The position numbers were made by a program, and so were the translations under genes. The notes beneath the pieces were generated by a model. That model was given only the letters and a program-made list of their open reading frames with translations, made no database searches and had not been told where the DNA came from. A DNA stretch of 64,000 nucleotides, from positions 186,001-250,000 of the forward strand of contig NZ_MOBR01000004.1 in assembly GCF_003732705.1 (NCBI RefSeq), read 5' to 3'. This document shows positions 36,912 to 47,534 of the stretch, one piece after another. Origin of the DNA: Pseudomonas frederiksbergensis. Lineage in GTDB: Bacteria > Pseudomonadota > Gammaproteobacteria > Pseudomonadales > Pseudomonadaceae. Each line of letters opens with the position of its first letter. Within the stretch, counting starts at the first letter, position 1.

Positions 36912-39900
36912 TCAGTTGACCGTGACCTGGCCGAGCGCCGGTTTCTGTTCCTGGGCCTGGTGCTGTGGCGCATAGACCTGAGTGAAGCGCACCGGCGGCA
37001 GGTTGAACTGGCCTTTCTGCGAGAAGCGCACCAGATGCCGTACGCGCAATTCGCCGCTCAAGGCATCCACCGGAATCGCGTAAGCCAGTTGACCCGGTTC
37101 GAAGCGCGCCTTTTCCAGCGCCGTCGGTTCGGTGCCAGCCTTGCCCATCAACTTGATACCCCAAGTGGTGCGCTCGACATCGGCGCCCGGTGGCAGCGGC
37201 ACTTCGATCATGCCGTAGCGCAGCGGTTTCGCGGCTTTGCTGGTGATGATCACTTCGTCCAGATACAAACTGTCGCTGGACAACGGTTTGGTGCCGACCG
37301 CTTCGAGTTTGAATTCGAAGGCTTCGTCACCCGGCACCAGACGCGACAGGCGACGGGTGATGGTCACCGCCATCGGGTCGATGGCCGGTTGCTTGGTCTG
37401 GTAGCTCAGCGCGGCACGCAGCGGACGTTCCTGAGTGCCGGTCAACGACAAGGCTGCCGGTACCGGCGTAGCACCCTGCCACGTCCAGTACATCTCGCCG
37501 GAATTACCGTAGTTTTTCTTCCAGCCTTCACCCGGTGCCAGGGCGATGGTCGGCGACGCCTGTTCGATGCTGTGTTGCAACCAGCTCAGGGCCAGAGCGC
37601 GTTCGAGGGTCGATTGCTGTGGCAGCAGACGTTGCAACAACTGTTGCGCGTGAGCCTGATCGAAGGCTTGCAGCGACAGGTTCAAGGCTTCGGCAAACGG
37701 CTGCGAACTCACGGCCAGACGCTGTTGCGCATCCGGCAATTGACGATTGAACGCATCCGGCAACGTGACCTTGGACTGCTTGGCCAACGAAGCCGTCAGT
37801 GCACGCGCCGCCGCCAGGCCCAGCGCCGAATCCGGATCGCTCATGACCAGGCTGTCTTCGCCATCGTCCATCAGGTTCGCTGCGTTGCCGTCGCCAGCCT
37901 TCGCCAGGTCGTCCATCAAACCGCTGAGCAAGGTGTTCACCGGCAATTGCATCTGCTTGGCGAACGACAGGATCAGCGCCCGTTGCAACAGCGGCGTGTT
38001 TTTCGCCTGCTTGGAATAGACCTCCAACACCCGCTGCCAATGCTCCGGCGGCAAGCTCAGTTCCAGCGCTTTGCTGGCGTACCAGTCGGCGTAATAAGCG
38101 TAAGCGGTGAGGAACGCGTCCGGCTCGCCGTCCATGCCCCACCAGGTGAAGCTCGCCGATGGTCCGGCCATTTGCACCAGGCGCAAACGGCTGTTTTGCA
38201 TAATCAGGCGCAGGCGATCGCGGATCTGTGGGCTCGACGACAGCGATGGATAAGCGATGCTCAGCGGCAGCAAACGACTGGCGGTCTGCTCGACGCCGCC
38301 GTACGGATAGCTCAGCAAATCATCGAGGGCCGAGCGGAACAACGCTTGCGGGCTGTCATCCAGACGCAGGCGAATGTCCGTCGCGTCCGCCGGCAAGGTC
38401 AGCGCTGTATCGCCACTGACCGCGTCCACCACTTGGCTTTGCGTCACCTGCCAGCCTTCACCGGTCGCGGTCAAGCGCACGGCCAGGGCATCGGCGGTCT
38501 TGCCGTCCTGTACTAGCTCCGCGGTCCAGTCGCCACTCGCCAAGGCAAATGCTGGCAGGGCGATGTAGTTGATGCCGCTGTTCAGGGTCACTGGCAGGCG
38601 CTGATCGGCGCCGCCGTAATGGATCACCAGCTCTGCCTTGACCGGTTTTTCAGCCTGGCTGAAAGCAAACACGCCGAGGGCCGGTTTGTCGCCATTGCGG
38701 AACTTGGTCGGGCCGCTCCACTTCAGGTACAGCGGTTTTTCCGAGCGCACGAATTGCTTCTTCTGCCCGACCTGGCCGTCATCGGCGATGGCCCGCGCGG
38801 TGATGCGCCAGCGGGTCAGCGAGTCCGGCATCTTGAAGGTGAAGCGGGTTTTGCCGTTGGCGTCGGTGATCAATTCCGGCTGCCAAGCGGCGGTATCGAC
38901 ATCTTCACGACGCGGCCGCTCCAGCACTTTCACGCCACGTTCGCTGCGGTTGGCTTTGCCCGGCGCGCCAGGGCTGCCCGGCAACGCCACGTCGTAGCTG
39001 ATGAACGACAGGCTGGCGCTGGTGCGTACGTTGTTGCGGCGCGGGTGGTAGAAGAACTGGTCGATGGTCGGCGCGACTTCCGGTTGCAGCGCGTAGATCA
39101 TTTCATCCACGACGCTGACCGTCAGGTGCGCTGGAATCGGCTTGCCGGCGAACTGTGTGGTCAGATCCACCGACACGGTGTCGCCCGGCTGGTACGACTC
39201 TTTATCCGTAGCAATCGCCACGTCGATTTGCGGCGCCACTACTTTGATGCCGGCGTTCTGGAAGCTGTACTGACCGCCCTTGGTGTAGAGCACGGAGAAG
39301 GTCAGGTTCGGCGCGAAGTTATCCTTCACCGCAATGCGTGCGCGGTATTGGGTGTCGCTGAGTTTTTCCATCTTCAGCCAGTCGCTGCCCTTGGACAGCA
39401 ACGCCGTGGCCTCGACCTTGTCCCGCTCCAGGGACAGCAGCGCATCGCTGACCGGTTCCGGGAAGGTGATCAGGGCCATGGCTTCGTCGCCGGCCTTGTA
39501 CTCGGGTTTGTCGAGAACGATTTCCACGGTGCCCGGCACGGCTTTGACGCCCTCGCCGGTGACCGAATGCCCGGTCGCGCCGACCACGCGGCCATGGTCA
39601 TCCTTCAACGTCAGGTTGTAGGTGCCCGGCCGCGCGAACGCCACGCTGAAGCCTTTGTCTTTCGCGGTGAGCTTGCCGTCGCCGGTGGTCTGGTCTTCCA
39701 GACGCACCCAACTGTAGCTGCTCGGGGTGACCGCTTTGCTCTGCTCACTACCGCCTTCATTCAAATAGCTGAACGCAACTTTGTCGCCCACGGCACTGAA
39801 GCGTTGAGGGGCGCGCAGGCTGAAACTGGCGGCACCACGGTCAATGAGGATTTCCTTGGTGGTCTTGACCCGATACGCCGCACCATCGCTGGCGAACACG

Positions 39901-41477
39901 GTGAGCATGTAGCGGCTCGGTTTGTCGGCGGCCGGCAGGTCGAGGGTCGCGTTGCCCTTGGCGTCGGTGGTCAGTTCGGTGCTGGTCAGCTCCACCGGGA
40001 ATTGCCCGAGGTATTGCAGCTCGTTATCGACCATCGACAGTTGCTGGGCGCGCAGGCTCAGGGTCAATTTGGCGTCGGCCACCGGTTTGCCGTCCGGGTA
40101 CAACAGCACAAGGCTGCCCTTCACCGGTTCGCCGGTGCGGTAGTCCTGCTTGGCCAGGTTCAGCGAGATTTCGAAGTGCGGCTTGATGTATTCGGCGACG
40201 CGGAAGGCGCTGCTGTAGGCCTGATCCTTGTAGCTGAAGCGCAGTTCATAACCGCCCGCCACCGCGTTGTCCGGCAACTGGAAACGGCCCTGGGTGCCGG
40301 ACTTGGAATCCAGTTTCAGCGCCAACGATTGCAGCGCGGTGCCCGTGGCATCGAGCACGGTCACGTTGACGTCGGCAGCGGTCGGCGCCACCGAATCCCG
40401 TGCGTTCTTGAACTCGCGACCGACGATTTTCAGCGACACCCAATCCCCCGGCCGGTACAGCGGCCGGTCGGTGAAGGCATAGAGTTTGGTGTCGTAGATT
40501 TCGCTGTCGTAATAGAAGTTCTCGGAGACAAACACCCCGCCCTCTTCATCCTCGCCAATCACGAACGAACGCTCGGGGCTGACGTGTTTCAGGCGCAGCA
40601 AGCCATCGGCATCGGTCGCGCCGCTGCTCATCACACCCAGGCCATCGGTCCACAGTACATTCACTTTCGGCACCGAACTGCCTTCGTGTTTGCGCGCGGC
40701 CCACACCAGCAGTTCATCACCGGCAATCTTGCTCACGGCCACGGTATTGGAGACGAAGACCATGGTGGTCGCACGGTACTTGCCGATCAGCGCTTCCACC
40801 AGGTACAGACCCGGTTTCAGGTGACCCAACGGAATGTACACATTGCCCGGCGCAACGCTGACGAATTCACTGGAAGAACCGGCCAGGTTCACGCCGGCGG
40901 GCGGCTGGATCGGTTTGGCTTCCCACAGCGGATAACGGAATTGGCTGACAACCGGCAGGCCTGGAATCAGTGCGAATTGGGGCTGAGCGTCGTAGGGCGT
41001 TGGCGCCGCAATCGCGGTGCCCATCTTCAGCTCCGGCACTTCTTCGGTGACTTGTTTCCGGGACTCGTAGGAAAACGCCCGCTGCATCACACGACGGGAT
41101 TTGCGGTACCAGTTGTCCCACAGGTACGCGAGGGTGTTCGACAGGCCTTCGCCCTTGAACTGGCCGTCACTGACCACGCGGTGCAGGTTCTTCTGACGCT
41201 TGAGGAAATCCAGCGGTTTGTCGATGCGATACACGCGAATGTCGGCGCCACCATAAGGCTCCATGCGGAACCGGCGATAGTCACGACCCGGTGCTTCGAG
41301 ACGCACCATCGCCTGCTCATCGGCGGCGAAACTGCTGTCGGCCAGCAGGAAAAAGCTTTCACCGGCCACCGGCGTGTAGCCGCTTGGCTCGACGGTGTCT
41401 TCGGCGTTGACCGCCGAAAACGGCAGCACTAAAACCAACAGCAGAGGCAGTAAACGCAGCATGCGGGCACCGATCAT
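36912..41477 (-). CDS. magD: bacterial alpha-2-macroglobulin family protein, MagD/YfaS-like
   Basis: This periplasmic giant (1521 residues) is built of macroglobulin (MG) domains with a bait-region-like middle and a helical thioester-type domain. In place of the thioester C-x-E-Q it has '[16 protein letters not shown]' (~1060), so the cysteine is replaced by glycine and no thioester can form, as in the MagD/YfaS subgroup. The end of the protein ('[24 protein letters not shown]', in parts) is typical. The ATG at 41477 overlaps the magC stop (ATGA). In P. aeruginosa MagD is processed in the periplasm and linked to PBP1b. Confidence 0.93.
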   Translation of the reverse strand: MIGARMLRLLPLLLVLVLPFSAVNAEDTVEPSGYTPVAGESFFLLADSSFAADEQAMVRLEAPGRDYRRFRMEPYGGADIRVYRIDKPLDFLKRQKNLHRVVSDGQFKGEGLSNTLAYLWDNWYRKSRRVMQRAFSYESRKQVTEEVPELKMGTAIAAPTPYDAQPQFALIPGLPVVSQFRYPLWEAKPIQPPAGVNLAGSSSEFVSVAPGNVYIPLGHLKPGLYLVEALIGKYRATTMVFVSNTVAVSKIAGDELLVWAARKHEGSSVPKVNVLWTDGLGVMSSGATDADGLLRLKHVSPERSFVIGEDEEGGVFVSENFYYDSEIYDTKLYAFTDRPLYRPGDWVSLKIVGREFKNARDSVAPTAADVNVTVLDATGTALQSLALKLDSKSGTQGRFQLPDNAVAGGYELRFSYKDQAYSSAFRVAEYIKPHFEISLNLAKQDYRTGEPVKGSLVLLYPDGKPVADAKLTLSLRAQQLSMVDNELQYLGQFPVELTSTELTTDAKGNATLDLPAADKPSRYMLTVFASDGAAYRVKTTKEILIDRGAASFSLRAPQRFSAVGDKVAFSYLNEGGSEQSKAVTPSSYSWVRLEDQTTGDGKLTAKDKGFSVAFARPGTYNLTLKDDHGRVVGATGHSVTGEGVKAVPGTVEIVLDKPEYKAGDEAMALITFPEPVSDALLSLERDKVEATALLSKGSDWLKMEKLSDTQYRARIAVKDNFAPNLTFSVLYTKGGQYSFQNAGIKVVAPQIDVAIATDKESYQPGDTVSVDLTTQFAGKPIPAHLTVSVVDEMIYALQPEVAPTIDQFFYHPRRNNVRTSASLSFISYDVALPGSPGAPGKANRSERGVKVLERPRREDVDTAAWQPELITDANGKTRFTFKMPDSLTRWRITARAIADDGQVGQKKQFVRSEKPLYLKWSGPTKFRNGDKPALGVFAFSQAEKPVKAELVIHYGGADQRLPVTLNSGINYIALPAFALASGDWTAELVQDGKTADALAVRLTATGEGWQVTQSQVVDAVSGDTALTLPADATDIRLRLDDSPQALFRSALDDLLSYPYGGVEQTASRLLPLSIAYPSLSSSPQIRDRLRLIMQNSRLRLVQMAGPSASFTWWGMDGEPDAFLTAYAYYADWYASKALELSLPPEHWQRVLEVYSKQAKNTPLLQRALILSFAKQMQLPVNTLLSGLMDDLAKAGDGNAANLMDDGEDSLVMSDPDSALGLAAARALTASLAKQSKVTLPDAFNRQLPDAQQRLAVSSQPFAEALNLSLQAFDQAHAQQLLQRLLPQQSTLERALALSWLQHSIEQASPTIALAPGEGWKKNYGNSGEMYWTWQGATPVPAALSLTGTQERPLRAALSYQTKQPAIDPMAVTITRRLSRLVPGDEAFEFKLEAVGTKPLSSDSLYLDEVIITSKAAKPLRYGMIEVPLPPGADVERTTWGIKLMGKAGTEPTALEKARFEPGQLAYAIPVDALSGELRVRHLVRFSQKGQFNLPPVRFTQVYAPQHQAQEQKPALGQVTVN

Positions 41478-42112
41478 TGGGAGAGAAAGTTCAGTCGATA
41501 GACGCCGATGAAGTTGGGGTTGGCTGCGTCGGGTATCCATCGGGTGTCCTTCCATGTCATGAGTTGCTGCAGGCTCGCGGATCGCATGCCGTTGTCAGTG
41601 GGGGTGGTGGTGCCGGTGTGATAGGCGATGTAGCGGCCCATCCAGATCATCAGGTGCTGGTCGTCGCCCTGATCGAAAAACATCAAATCGCCGGGCCGTG
41701 CCTGGGACACGTCGCGGCTGACCAGATGGCTGTTGAACTGAATCAACTTGATCGCGTTGACGTACGGTCCGACCTTGCCACCGCCCTGCTGCCATTGCTG
41801 GGCGAGACCGCGCTGGGCCTCGCTCAATTGCAGTTCCGGCGGCAGGTAGCGATTGGACAGGCCATTGCTGCGCAGCCATTTGTCGTCATGGACTTTCAGC
41901 GCTTCGTTGGCGGCGAAACGCACCAGGCCCGCGCAGTCCTGCTGAAACCAGCGCGGGCTCGGGCCTTGGGTCAGTTGTTCCTGGGCGATGCGCACGAACC
42001 AGGCGCGAAACACCTGGGATTGCTGCGCATCCAGCGGCGCGGCTTCAGTGGCAAACGCCCGACTGCCCAGCAATATCGCCAGCAGGCCGAGGCCTCGGAT
42101 AAGGGCTGTCAC
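41474..42112 (-). CDS. magC: DUF1175 (YfaT) protein with NlpC/P60-like motifs, MagC-like
   Basis: This exported 212-residue protein contains '[17 protein letters not shown]' (Cys 60) and '[21 protein letters not shown]' followed by 'YIAYHTG' (His 153 and 165). That arrangement is the DCxGLV / GDLxFF…H pattern of NlpC/P60 cysteine peptidases, so a peptidoglycan endopeptidase or amidase activity is plausible. The GTG at 42112 overlaps the magB stop (GTGA) and gives a normal signal peptide; two earlier GTGs are possible. Confidence 0.87.
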   Translation of the reverse strand: MTALIRGLGLLAILLGSRAFATEAAPLDAQQSQVFRAWFVRIAQEQLTQGPSPRWFQQDCAGLVRFAANEALKVHDDKWLRSNGLSNRYLPPELQLSEAQRGLAQQWQQGGGKVGPYVNAIKLIQFNSHLVSRDVSQARPGDLMFFDQGDDQHLMIWMGRYIAYHTGTTTPTDNGMRSASLQQLMTWKDTRWIPDAANPNFIGVYRLNFLSQ

Positions 42113-43845
42113 AGGGCTTTCCACTCCAGCGGCAGCCACTGCCAGTGGCCGTCGGGCTCGCTGCCTTTTGGCAGGGTCAACGCGTACTTGCCGTAACCGC
42201 CGAGCTTGCGCAGTTTCGGGATCAGGTAGGTTTGCGCGGCGTTGTAGAACACCGGCTCCATGTCCTGGGGCAGGCTGTCGAGGGTTTCCTGTTGCATCAG
42301 TTGCGCCATGGAATCCGGGCCGAAGTAGACCGGCATCAGCAGGTCTTTCGGCACCACGTCGGCCATCGGTGGGAAGCGTTTGTCGAGGGTGCCGAGGGCC
42401 TTGTCCACGAGTTTATCGTCGAGGGAAAACAGCAGCGTCGAACCGTGACGGGCCAGGCTGACTTTCATGAACGCCTTGCCGGTAATTGCGTCCGGGTTCT
42501 CGGCATCCTTGGCCGCGTACGGGCCGAAGTTGGAGCTGACCTGACGCTGCCACTGATGGTTTTCGCCCTCCTTCTTCTCGACGACCGGGAACGCGTGCTC
42601 TTCGACGTTGCCTTCGTAAGCACCGACCATCGAACCGAACAGGTTACCCAGATCACCGTCGAGTTTGGCGCTGTCACTGTCGTTCAGGCTGGCCACCAGC
42701 AGCGGCGTGTACAGCCGCGAATCGGCGTACCAGCAAAGGCCCGCCGCGCCGGCCATGTGGTCGGTCAGGGCCTGGGCGACTTTTTCTTCGGCGCCGAGTT
42801 TGACCAGCAGCGGTTTTTGTTGCTCAGCCGCCAGCGGCAAGGCGACGCAAGCACTGGCGCCCATCGGCATGGCTTGCCAGATCGGTTTGAAATCGAAGTC
42901 CGGTTGGTTGTCCAGTTCGTCCATGGCGAGGAAGCTGTGCCAGCCCTTGTCGTCCATGTCGAAACGCAGGCCGGAGAAGTTCGGAATAAAGCGCTGGTAC
43001 CCCATGGCCAACACGCTGGCGTTGACCGACAGGCGTTGCTTCACCTCAGGCGCCCGGGGTTGCAGGCCGAAGGCTTCAGGGAACAGTTTGTCGCCGTTGA
43101 GCAGCGCGGCGATGGACTTGGTGGAAACGCTGCCCGACTCTTCAGCCGCACTCGTCTCCGCATCGTAGAGCTTGGTCGGGTTGGACAGCACCACCAGTTT
43201 GTCGCCGTGGGAGGCGAACAGCAGCGCTTTGGTGGCGTTGTAGGTCAGTTGATAGAGCGCCACGTCGTCGGCGCCGACTTTCACGGTGCCGACCTGAGTC
43301 AGTTGCGTGTCGTCCAATGCGACCTTGGCCAGCGGCTCCAGCAGTTTGGCCAGGCCACCGCGATCCATCACCAACAAGAAGTCTTTGAGGCGACCATCCG
43401 CCCCACGCCACAACGCCACGTCCGCCGGTTGATCGAAGAGCTGCTCGATCAGGCTGTCCTGCAGCTTCAGGTCATGTTCGTAAATGATCCGGCGCAAGCT
43501 GCCGATCAGGCCGAGACGATCAGCGTGAGCTTCGTAATAGAAGACGAAATCTTCGGTCAGGGTTTCCTTGAGGAACGGCACGGCCAGCAAGTCCTTGGGC
43601 AATTGGCTCAAGGAATTGGTTTCCAGCAGACCGTCCGGGCGGCTCATGCCCAGTTTGTCACTGGCCAATTGCGCCAGCGGCACCTTGGGTTTGTGCATGA
43701 ACCAGCCCAACCCGCCCGCGACACCGGCCACCAGGCACAGCCCGATCAGCACGGCTGGCCAGCGACGCGGCGTTTTGGCGGCAGGCGTTTCGGCGGCCGG
43801 GGAAACCGCTGGTGAAATCGTGTTATCGCTCATGTTCACGCTCAT
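42109..43845 (-). CDS. magB: DUF2138 (YfaA) membrane-anchored protein, MagB-like
   Basis: This 578-residue protein has one N-terminal membrane segment ('[20 protein letters not shown]', ~27-48), with the rest presumably periplasmic. '[20 protein letters not shown]' and '[20 protein letters not shown]' follow the DUF2138 pattern. It has no recognised catalytic motif. It is the second gene of the operon; its P. aeruginosa counterpart is reported to be a MagD partner at the inner membrane. A second in-frame ATG lies 12 bp inside. Confidence 0.87.
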   Translation of the reverse strand: MSVNMSDNTISPAVSPAAETPAAKTPRRWPAVLIGLCLVAGVAGGLGWFMHKPKVPLAQLASDKLGMSRPDGLLETNSLSQLPKDLLAVPFLKETLTEDFVFYYEAHADRLGLIGSLRRIIYEHDLKLQDSLIEQLFDQPADVALWRGADGRLKDFLLVMDRGGLAKLLEPLAKVALDDTQLTQVGTVKVGADDVALYQLTYNATKALLFASHGDKLVVLSNPTKLYDAETSAAEESGSVSTKSIAALLNGDKLFPEAFGLQPRAPEVKQRLSVNASVLAMGYQRFIPNFSGLRFDMDDKGWHSFLAMDELDNQPDFDFKPIWQAMPMGASACVALPLAAEQQKPLLVKLGAEEKVAQALTDHMAGAAGLCWYADSRLYTPLLVASLNDSDSAKLDGDLGNLFGSMVGAYEGNVEEHAFPVVEKKEGENHQWQRQVSSNFGPYAAKDAENPDAITGKAFMKVSLARHGSTLLFSLDDKLVDKALGTLDKRFPPMADVVPKDLLMPVYFGPDSMAQLMQQETLDSLPQDMEPVFYNAAQTYLIPKLRKLGGYGKYALTLPKGSEPDGHWQWLPLEWKAL

Positions 43846-43884
43846 GTTCCCAAAGCTCAGCAGTTCATCCGTGGAGCGGGATGT

Positions 43885-44676
43885 TTAATAGTTGAAAGTC
43901 TTGACCAGCAACAGGTCACCGATGGCCCGCAGGGGCACGATGAAGGTCTCGCGTTTTTCGTCGACGGTGTTTTCGTTGAGCACCAGGTTGATTTGCGAGG
44001 TGATGACCTCGTTCTGGTTGCTGGTCTCATCGAAGTTATAGCCTTCGCTGCCGAAGTTGCCCCAATAGTTCACGTAAACCAGATAGGTGCCGTGCATCGG
44101 CGCGGTCATGGTGAACATTTCCGGGCCGGGGCCATCGACGCCGTCCGGGTCCAGGCCACCGCCGTTGGTCAACGCCGTGTGGGCGAAGAACGCGTGCTGG
44201 CCGTCGGGGGTAATGATGTGCAGGTCGAGTTCGGCTTTCGGATCGTCCCAACCCAACACCACGCGAATCCGCGCCGGGGTGCGCAGGTTGTTGGCTTCAT
44301 AGAATTGAACACGCTTGAGGGATTTGCCTTCGGCACTGCGCACTTCGACGCTGTTGGAGCCGGCGCCAAACGCATACGGCCGGGCAAAACGCCCTTCGTC
44401 GTCGGTGTACAGATTCAGCGGATTGCCGTTGACTGCCAAGGTATGCGGCCCACGCTGGGTGCCGATAGCCTTGAGCTGGCCTTCGATCATCGTGCGATTG
44501 CGCTGCACGCCCCGGTCGATAGGCGGTGTGGGATAAGCGACTTGAGGGTTTTCACTGCGATCGAGCAAGCCGTTATAGCGCCAGCCGCCCACGGGCTCCG
44601 ACAACTCGGCCGTCGGCTCGGCCCAGGCTGCGGTAGCCCAGACCAGCATCGTCAGCAGTGAAAGAAAACAACGCAT
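43885..44676 (-). CDS. magA: YfaP/DUF2135 family protein, MagA-like
   Basis: This is the first gene of the mag operon. It encodes 263 residues with a signal peptide (MRCFLSLLTMLVWATAAWA). The DUF2135 core reads 'RIRVVLGWDDPKAELDLHII' and 'PGPEMFTMTAPMHGTYLVYV'. It is a paralogue of magF, the last gene of the operon. The ATG at 44676 is chosen because it gives a clean signal peptide; an ATG at 44697 adds seven charged residues. It is divergent from the Fic gene across 277 bp. Confidence 0.87.
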   Translation of the reverse strand: MRCFLSLLTMLVWATAAWAEPTAELSEPVGGWRYNGLLDRSENPQVAYPTPPIDRGVQRNRTMIEGQLKAIGTQRGPHTLAVNGNPLNLYTDDEGRFARPYAFGAGSNSVEVRSAEGKSLKRVQFYEANNLRTPARIRVVLGWDDPKAELDLHIITPDGQHAFFAHTALTNGGGLDPDGVDGPGPEMFTMTAPMHGTYLVYVNYWGNFGSEGYNFDETSNQNEVITSQINLVLNENTVDEKRETFIVPLRAIGDLLLVKTFNY

Positions 44677-44866
44677 GTGACGCCTCCTGCCATGCACAAC
44701 GAAACCCTGCGCCCGATCCTCGGCGCGTTACAGATGCAAAAACTGTGTTTCGTCAGAAAGACCCGTGACTATTGGGTCGTAGAAGGCGCGAAGGTTAGCC
44801 ATTCGGCAGTTTTTTAACAATCAGATACACCTTAAATTGTGGCGAAAATCACGATGATTGTTAGGT

Positions 44867-44897
44867 GTGAGCCGAATAGCGCGGTTATTCGGCTCAC
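44867..44897. promoter_or_regulatory. palindromic operator-like site 1 upstream of fic
   Basis: GTGAGCCGAATA-N7-TATTCGGCTCAC has perfect 12-bp arms. It is repeated almost exactly 34 bp downstream. Confidence 0.65.
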
Positions 44898-44900
44898 GAA

Positions 44901-44931
44901 ATGAGCCGAATAGGATTATTATTCGGCTCAT
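44901..44931. promoter_or_regulatory. palindromic operator-like site 2 upstream of fic
   Basis: ATGAGCCGAATA-N7-TATTCGGCTCAT has perfect 12-bp arms with the same 7-bp spacing as site 1. The TATTAT inside it (44917-44922) could be a -10 box. It ends 22 bp before the fic start codon. Confidence 0.65.
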
Positions 44932-44953
44932 TGACCCCGGAGCAACGGAATTC

Positions 44954-46093
44954 ATGACGCTTCACTGGATCTGGCAACAGCCCGACTGGCCGAGTTTCAA
45001 CTGGCAGGCCGAACGCTTGGCGCCGTTATTGCGCGAGTGTGTCCAAGCCCAAGGTCAGTTGATGGGCATGGCCAGTTCCGTGGGCATTCCGCTCAGCGCC
45101 CAGAGCGAACTGGATGCACTGTTGCAGAACATCGTGACCTCTTCGGCTATTGAAGGCGAAACCCTCAATGTGGGCTCGGTGCGTTCCTCACTGGCCCGAC
45201 GCTTGGGGCTGGAACAACTCGATGGCGATCACGTCAGTCAACGCAGTGAAGGGCTGGCGCAGTTGCTGCTCGACGCCACCCAGCATTTTGCGCAGCCTCT
45301 GACGCTGGAGCGATTGCTGGAATGGCATGAGTGGCTGTTTCCGGATCAGGAATCGGACCTCGCCGCGCGGTCGATTCATGTCGGCGCATTGCGCGGTGAT
45401 GAGCCGATGCAGGTGGTTTCAGGGCGTCTCGACAGGCCGACCGTTCACTTCGAAGCCCCGCCTCGCCTTGGCCTTGAGCAACAACTGGAGACGTTCCTTG
45501 TCTGGTTTGAAGCCAGCCAAGCTCAGGAAGGGCTCGATCCATTGCTGCGGGCTGGCATTGCACACTTCTGGTTTGTCACCTTGCACCCTTTCGATGACGG
45601 CAATGGGCGATTGACGCGCACCATCACCGATTTGGCGCTGGCCCAAGGCGAAGCGCAGGCTATCCGTTTCTATGCAATGTCGGCGAGCATTCTTGAGGAT
45701 CGCGCTGGTTATTATCGAGTGCTGGAAGCCAGCCAGAAGGCGACGACGGATATCACCGAGTGGCTGGAATGGTTCCTGAAAACCTTGTTGCGCAGCCTGC
45801 AGCAAGCCATGACCCGGATTGAATCCGTACTGGGCAAGGCGCGATTCTGGCAGGCGCATCGGGAGTCAGGTTTGACCGCGGAACAGAACAAGGTACTGAA
45901 TCGCTTGCTGGATGGCGGGGAACGCGGGTTCGAGGAGGGCATTAGCGCGGCGCAATATCAGGCTGTGGCGAAGGTGTCCAAGGCGACGGCCACTCGTCAT
46001 CTGGCTGAACTGCTGGAAAAGGGCTGCCTTAAACGCCTTCCCGGGGGCGGGCGCAGTACGCGCTACGCAATTAACCATCCTGGCGTTGATTGA
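44954..46093 (+). CDS. Fic family protein (class II, DUF4172 N terminus, winged-helix C terminus)
   Basis: This 379-residue probable AMP-transferase has the full Fic motif HPFDDGNGRLTR (His ~211). The N-terminal inhibitory helix motif [S/T]xxxE[G/N] is 'SSAIEGE' (~63-69), which makes it a class II, self-inhibited Fic protein. It starts MTLHWIWQQPDWPSFNW, the DUF4172 signature. The C-terminal ~60 residues ('QYQAVAKVSKATATRHLAEL', 'LEKGCLKRLPGGGRSTRY') look like a winged helix, so it may bind DNA, perhaps its own promoter palindromes. It is divergent from the mag operon. Confidence 0.93.
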   Translation: MTLHWIWQQPDWPSFNWQAERLAPLLRECVQAQGQLMGMASSVGIPLSAQSELDALLQNIVTSSAIEGETLNVGSVRSSLARRLGLEQLDGDHVSQRSEGLAQLLLDATQHFAQPLTLERLLEWHEWLFPDQESDLAARSIHVGALRGDEPMQVVSGRLDRPTVHFEAPPRLGLEQQLETFLVWFEASQAQEGLDPLLRAGIAHFWFVTLHPFDDGNGRLTRTITDLALAQGEAQAIRFYAMSASILEDRAGYYRVLEASQKATTDITEWLEWFLKTLLRSLQQAMTRIESVLGKARFWQAHRESGLTAEQNKVLNRLLDGGERGFEEGISAAQYQAVAKVSKATATRHLAELLEKGCLKRLPGGGRSTRYAINHPGVD

Positions 46094-46129
46094 TGCCACA
46101 ACACGATCCGTAGCAGCCTGCGTTCGACC

Positions 46130-46197
46130 TGTAGGAGCAAGGCTTGCCCGCGATGGCGGTCTTGAGGTCGCTATCGCGGGCAAGCCTTGCTCCTACA
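46130..46197. repeat. REPIN (GTAGGAGCAAGGCTTGCCCG type)
   Basis: TGTAGGAGCAAGGCTTGCCC and its exact inverted partner enclose about 20 bp, between fic and xseB. Confidence 0.9.
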
Positions 46198-46316
46198 AAA
46201 CGAACGCAGGCTTCGCCAGCGGCTACAAAGGCTGCGTCAAAACCCCCGCTCATTTGCCCATACCCCCCATGTCTGCTAGTGTCGCGCCGGTTTAACGTCA
46301 ACCGGAAATAGCCGCC

Positions 46317-46559
46317 ATGGCCCGCAAAAAAGCTGCACTGGATTTCGAACAATCCCTCGCTGACCTGCAAACGCTGGTGGAGCGACTGGAGAACGGCGAG
46401 TTGTCGCTGGAAGATTCGCTGACGGCTTTCGAGCAAGGCATCGGTCTGACCCGCGATTGCCAGGCGGCGCTGGCCCAGGCTGAACAAAAGGTTCAAGTGC
46501 TGCTCGAGCGTGATGGCGAGCTGGCCGAGGAACCCTTCGACGCGGATCAGCCAGAATGA
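46317..46559 (+). CDS. xseB: exodeoxyribonuclease VII small subunit
   Basis: This 80-residue partner of XseA starts [20 protein letters not shown] and contains '[21 protein letters not shown]' (in part), the family signature. It overlaps the ispA start (ATGA), the conserved xseB-ispA-dxs order. Confidence 0.96.
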   Translation: MARKKAALDFEQSLADLQTLVERLENGELSLEDSLTAFEQGIGLTRDCQAALAQAEQKVQVLLERDGELAEEPFDADQPE

Positions 46560-47443
46560 TTGCAGCGTATTCGGCGACCAGCCAGGCCCGCGTTAACGCT
46601 GCACTGGACACCCTGTTCACCCCGCCAAGCCCCGAGCTCGCTCGCCTTTATGACGCCATGCGCTACAGCGTGATGAATGGCGGCAAGCGCGTGCGTCCGC
46701 TGCTGGCTTACGCTGCGTGCGAAGCGTTGGGCGGCAAGGCTGAGCAGGCCAACGGTGCGGCGTGTGCGGTGGAGCTAATCCACGCCTATTCCCTGGTGCA
46801 CGACGATTTGCCGGCCATGGACGACGACGATCTGCGTCGCGGCCAGCCCACAACCCACAAGAAATTCGATGAAGCCTGCGCGATCCTCGCCGGTGACGGC
46901 TTGCAGAGCCTGGCCTTCAGCGCCCTGCTCGATCCGCGTCTGAGCACGTCGGATGCCGAGATTCGTCTGCAAATGGTCAGCGCTTTGGCGTTGGCGGCAG
47001 GCCCGGCAGGCATGGTCGGCGGTCAAGCCATCGACCTTGGCTCGGTCGGCTTGAAGCTGGATCAGAAAGCCCTCGAATACATGCATCGGCACAAGACCGG
47101 CGCGTTGATCGAGGTCAGCGTCAAGCTTGGCGCCCTGGCCAGCGGTCGGGCCGAGAAGGACGAACTGAAGTCGTTGCAGACCTATGCACAGGCCATCGGC
47201 CTGGCGTTCCAGGTCCAGGACGACATTCTCGACGTCGAAAGTGACACCGAGACCCTCGGCAAACGCCAAGGCGCCGATATCGCTCGCGACAAGCCGACCT
47301 ATCCGGCCCTGCTCGGTCTCGACGCGGCCAAGGTCTACGCCCTGGAATTGCGCGATCAGGCCCTGCATGCGCTGCGACCGTTTGACGCGGCAGCCGAGCC
47401 TTTACGCGATCTGGCCCGCTATATCGTCGAACGGCGCAGCTGA
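46556..47443 (+). CDS. ispA: farnesyl diphosphate synthase
   Basis: IspA condenses IPP with DMAPP/GPP to FPP. It has 295 residues. The first Asp-rich motif is '[19 protein letters not shown]' and the second is '[14 protein letters not shown]', with '[13 protein letters not shown]' at the N terminus. Coupled to xseB upstream and followed 91 bp later by dxs. Confidence 0.96.
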   Translation: MIAAYSATSQARVNAALDTLFTPPSPELARLYDAMRYSVMNGGKRVRPLLAYAACEALGGKAEQANGAACAVELIHAYSLVHDDLPAMDDDDLRRGQPTTHKKFDEACAILAGDGLQSLAFSALLDPRLSTSDAEIRLQMVSALALAAGPAGMVGGQAIDLGSVGLKLDQKALEYMHRHKTGALIEVSVKLGALASGRAEKDELKSLQTYAQAIGLAFQVQDDILDVESDTETLGKRQGADIARDKPTYPALLGLDAAKVYALELRDQALHALRPFDAAAEPLRDLARYIVERRS

Positions 47444-47534
47444 CAGCGTATCCGCCAAAAAAGAGCAACGCGTGGGCAGGGGCCGATGCATCAGGTAAAC
47501 TGCCGCCTCTTCTATACCTATAACGATTCGCCTG

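Noticed and set aside
38619..41432. 937-codon plus-strand open frame
   Set aside because: Antisense shadow of magD in high-GC sequence; composition (many His, Gln, Arg, Val) is typical of such shadows and no domain is visible.
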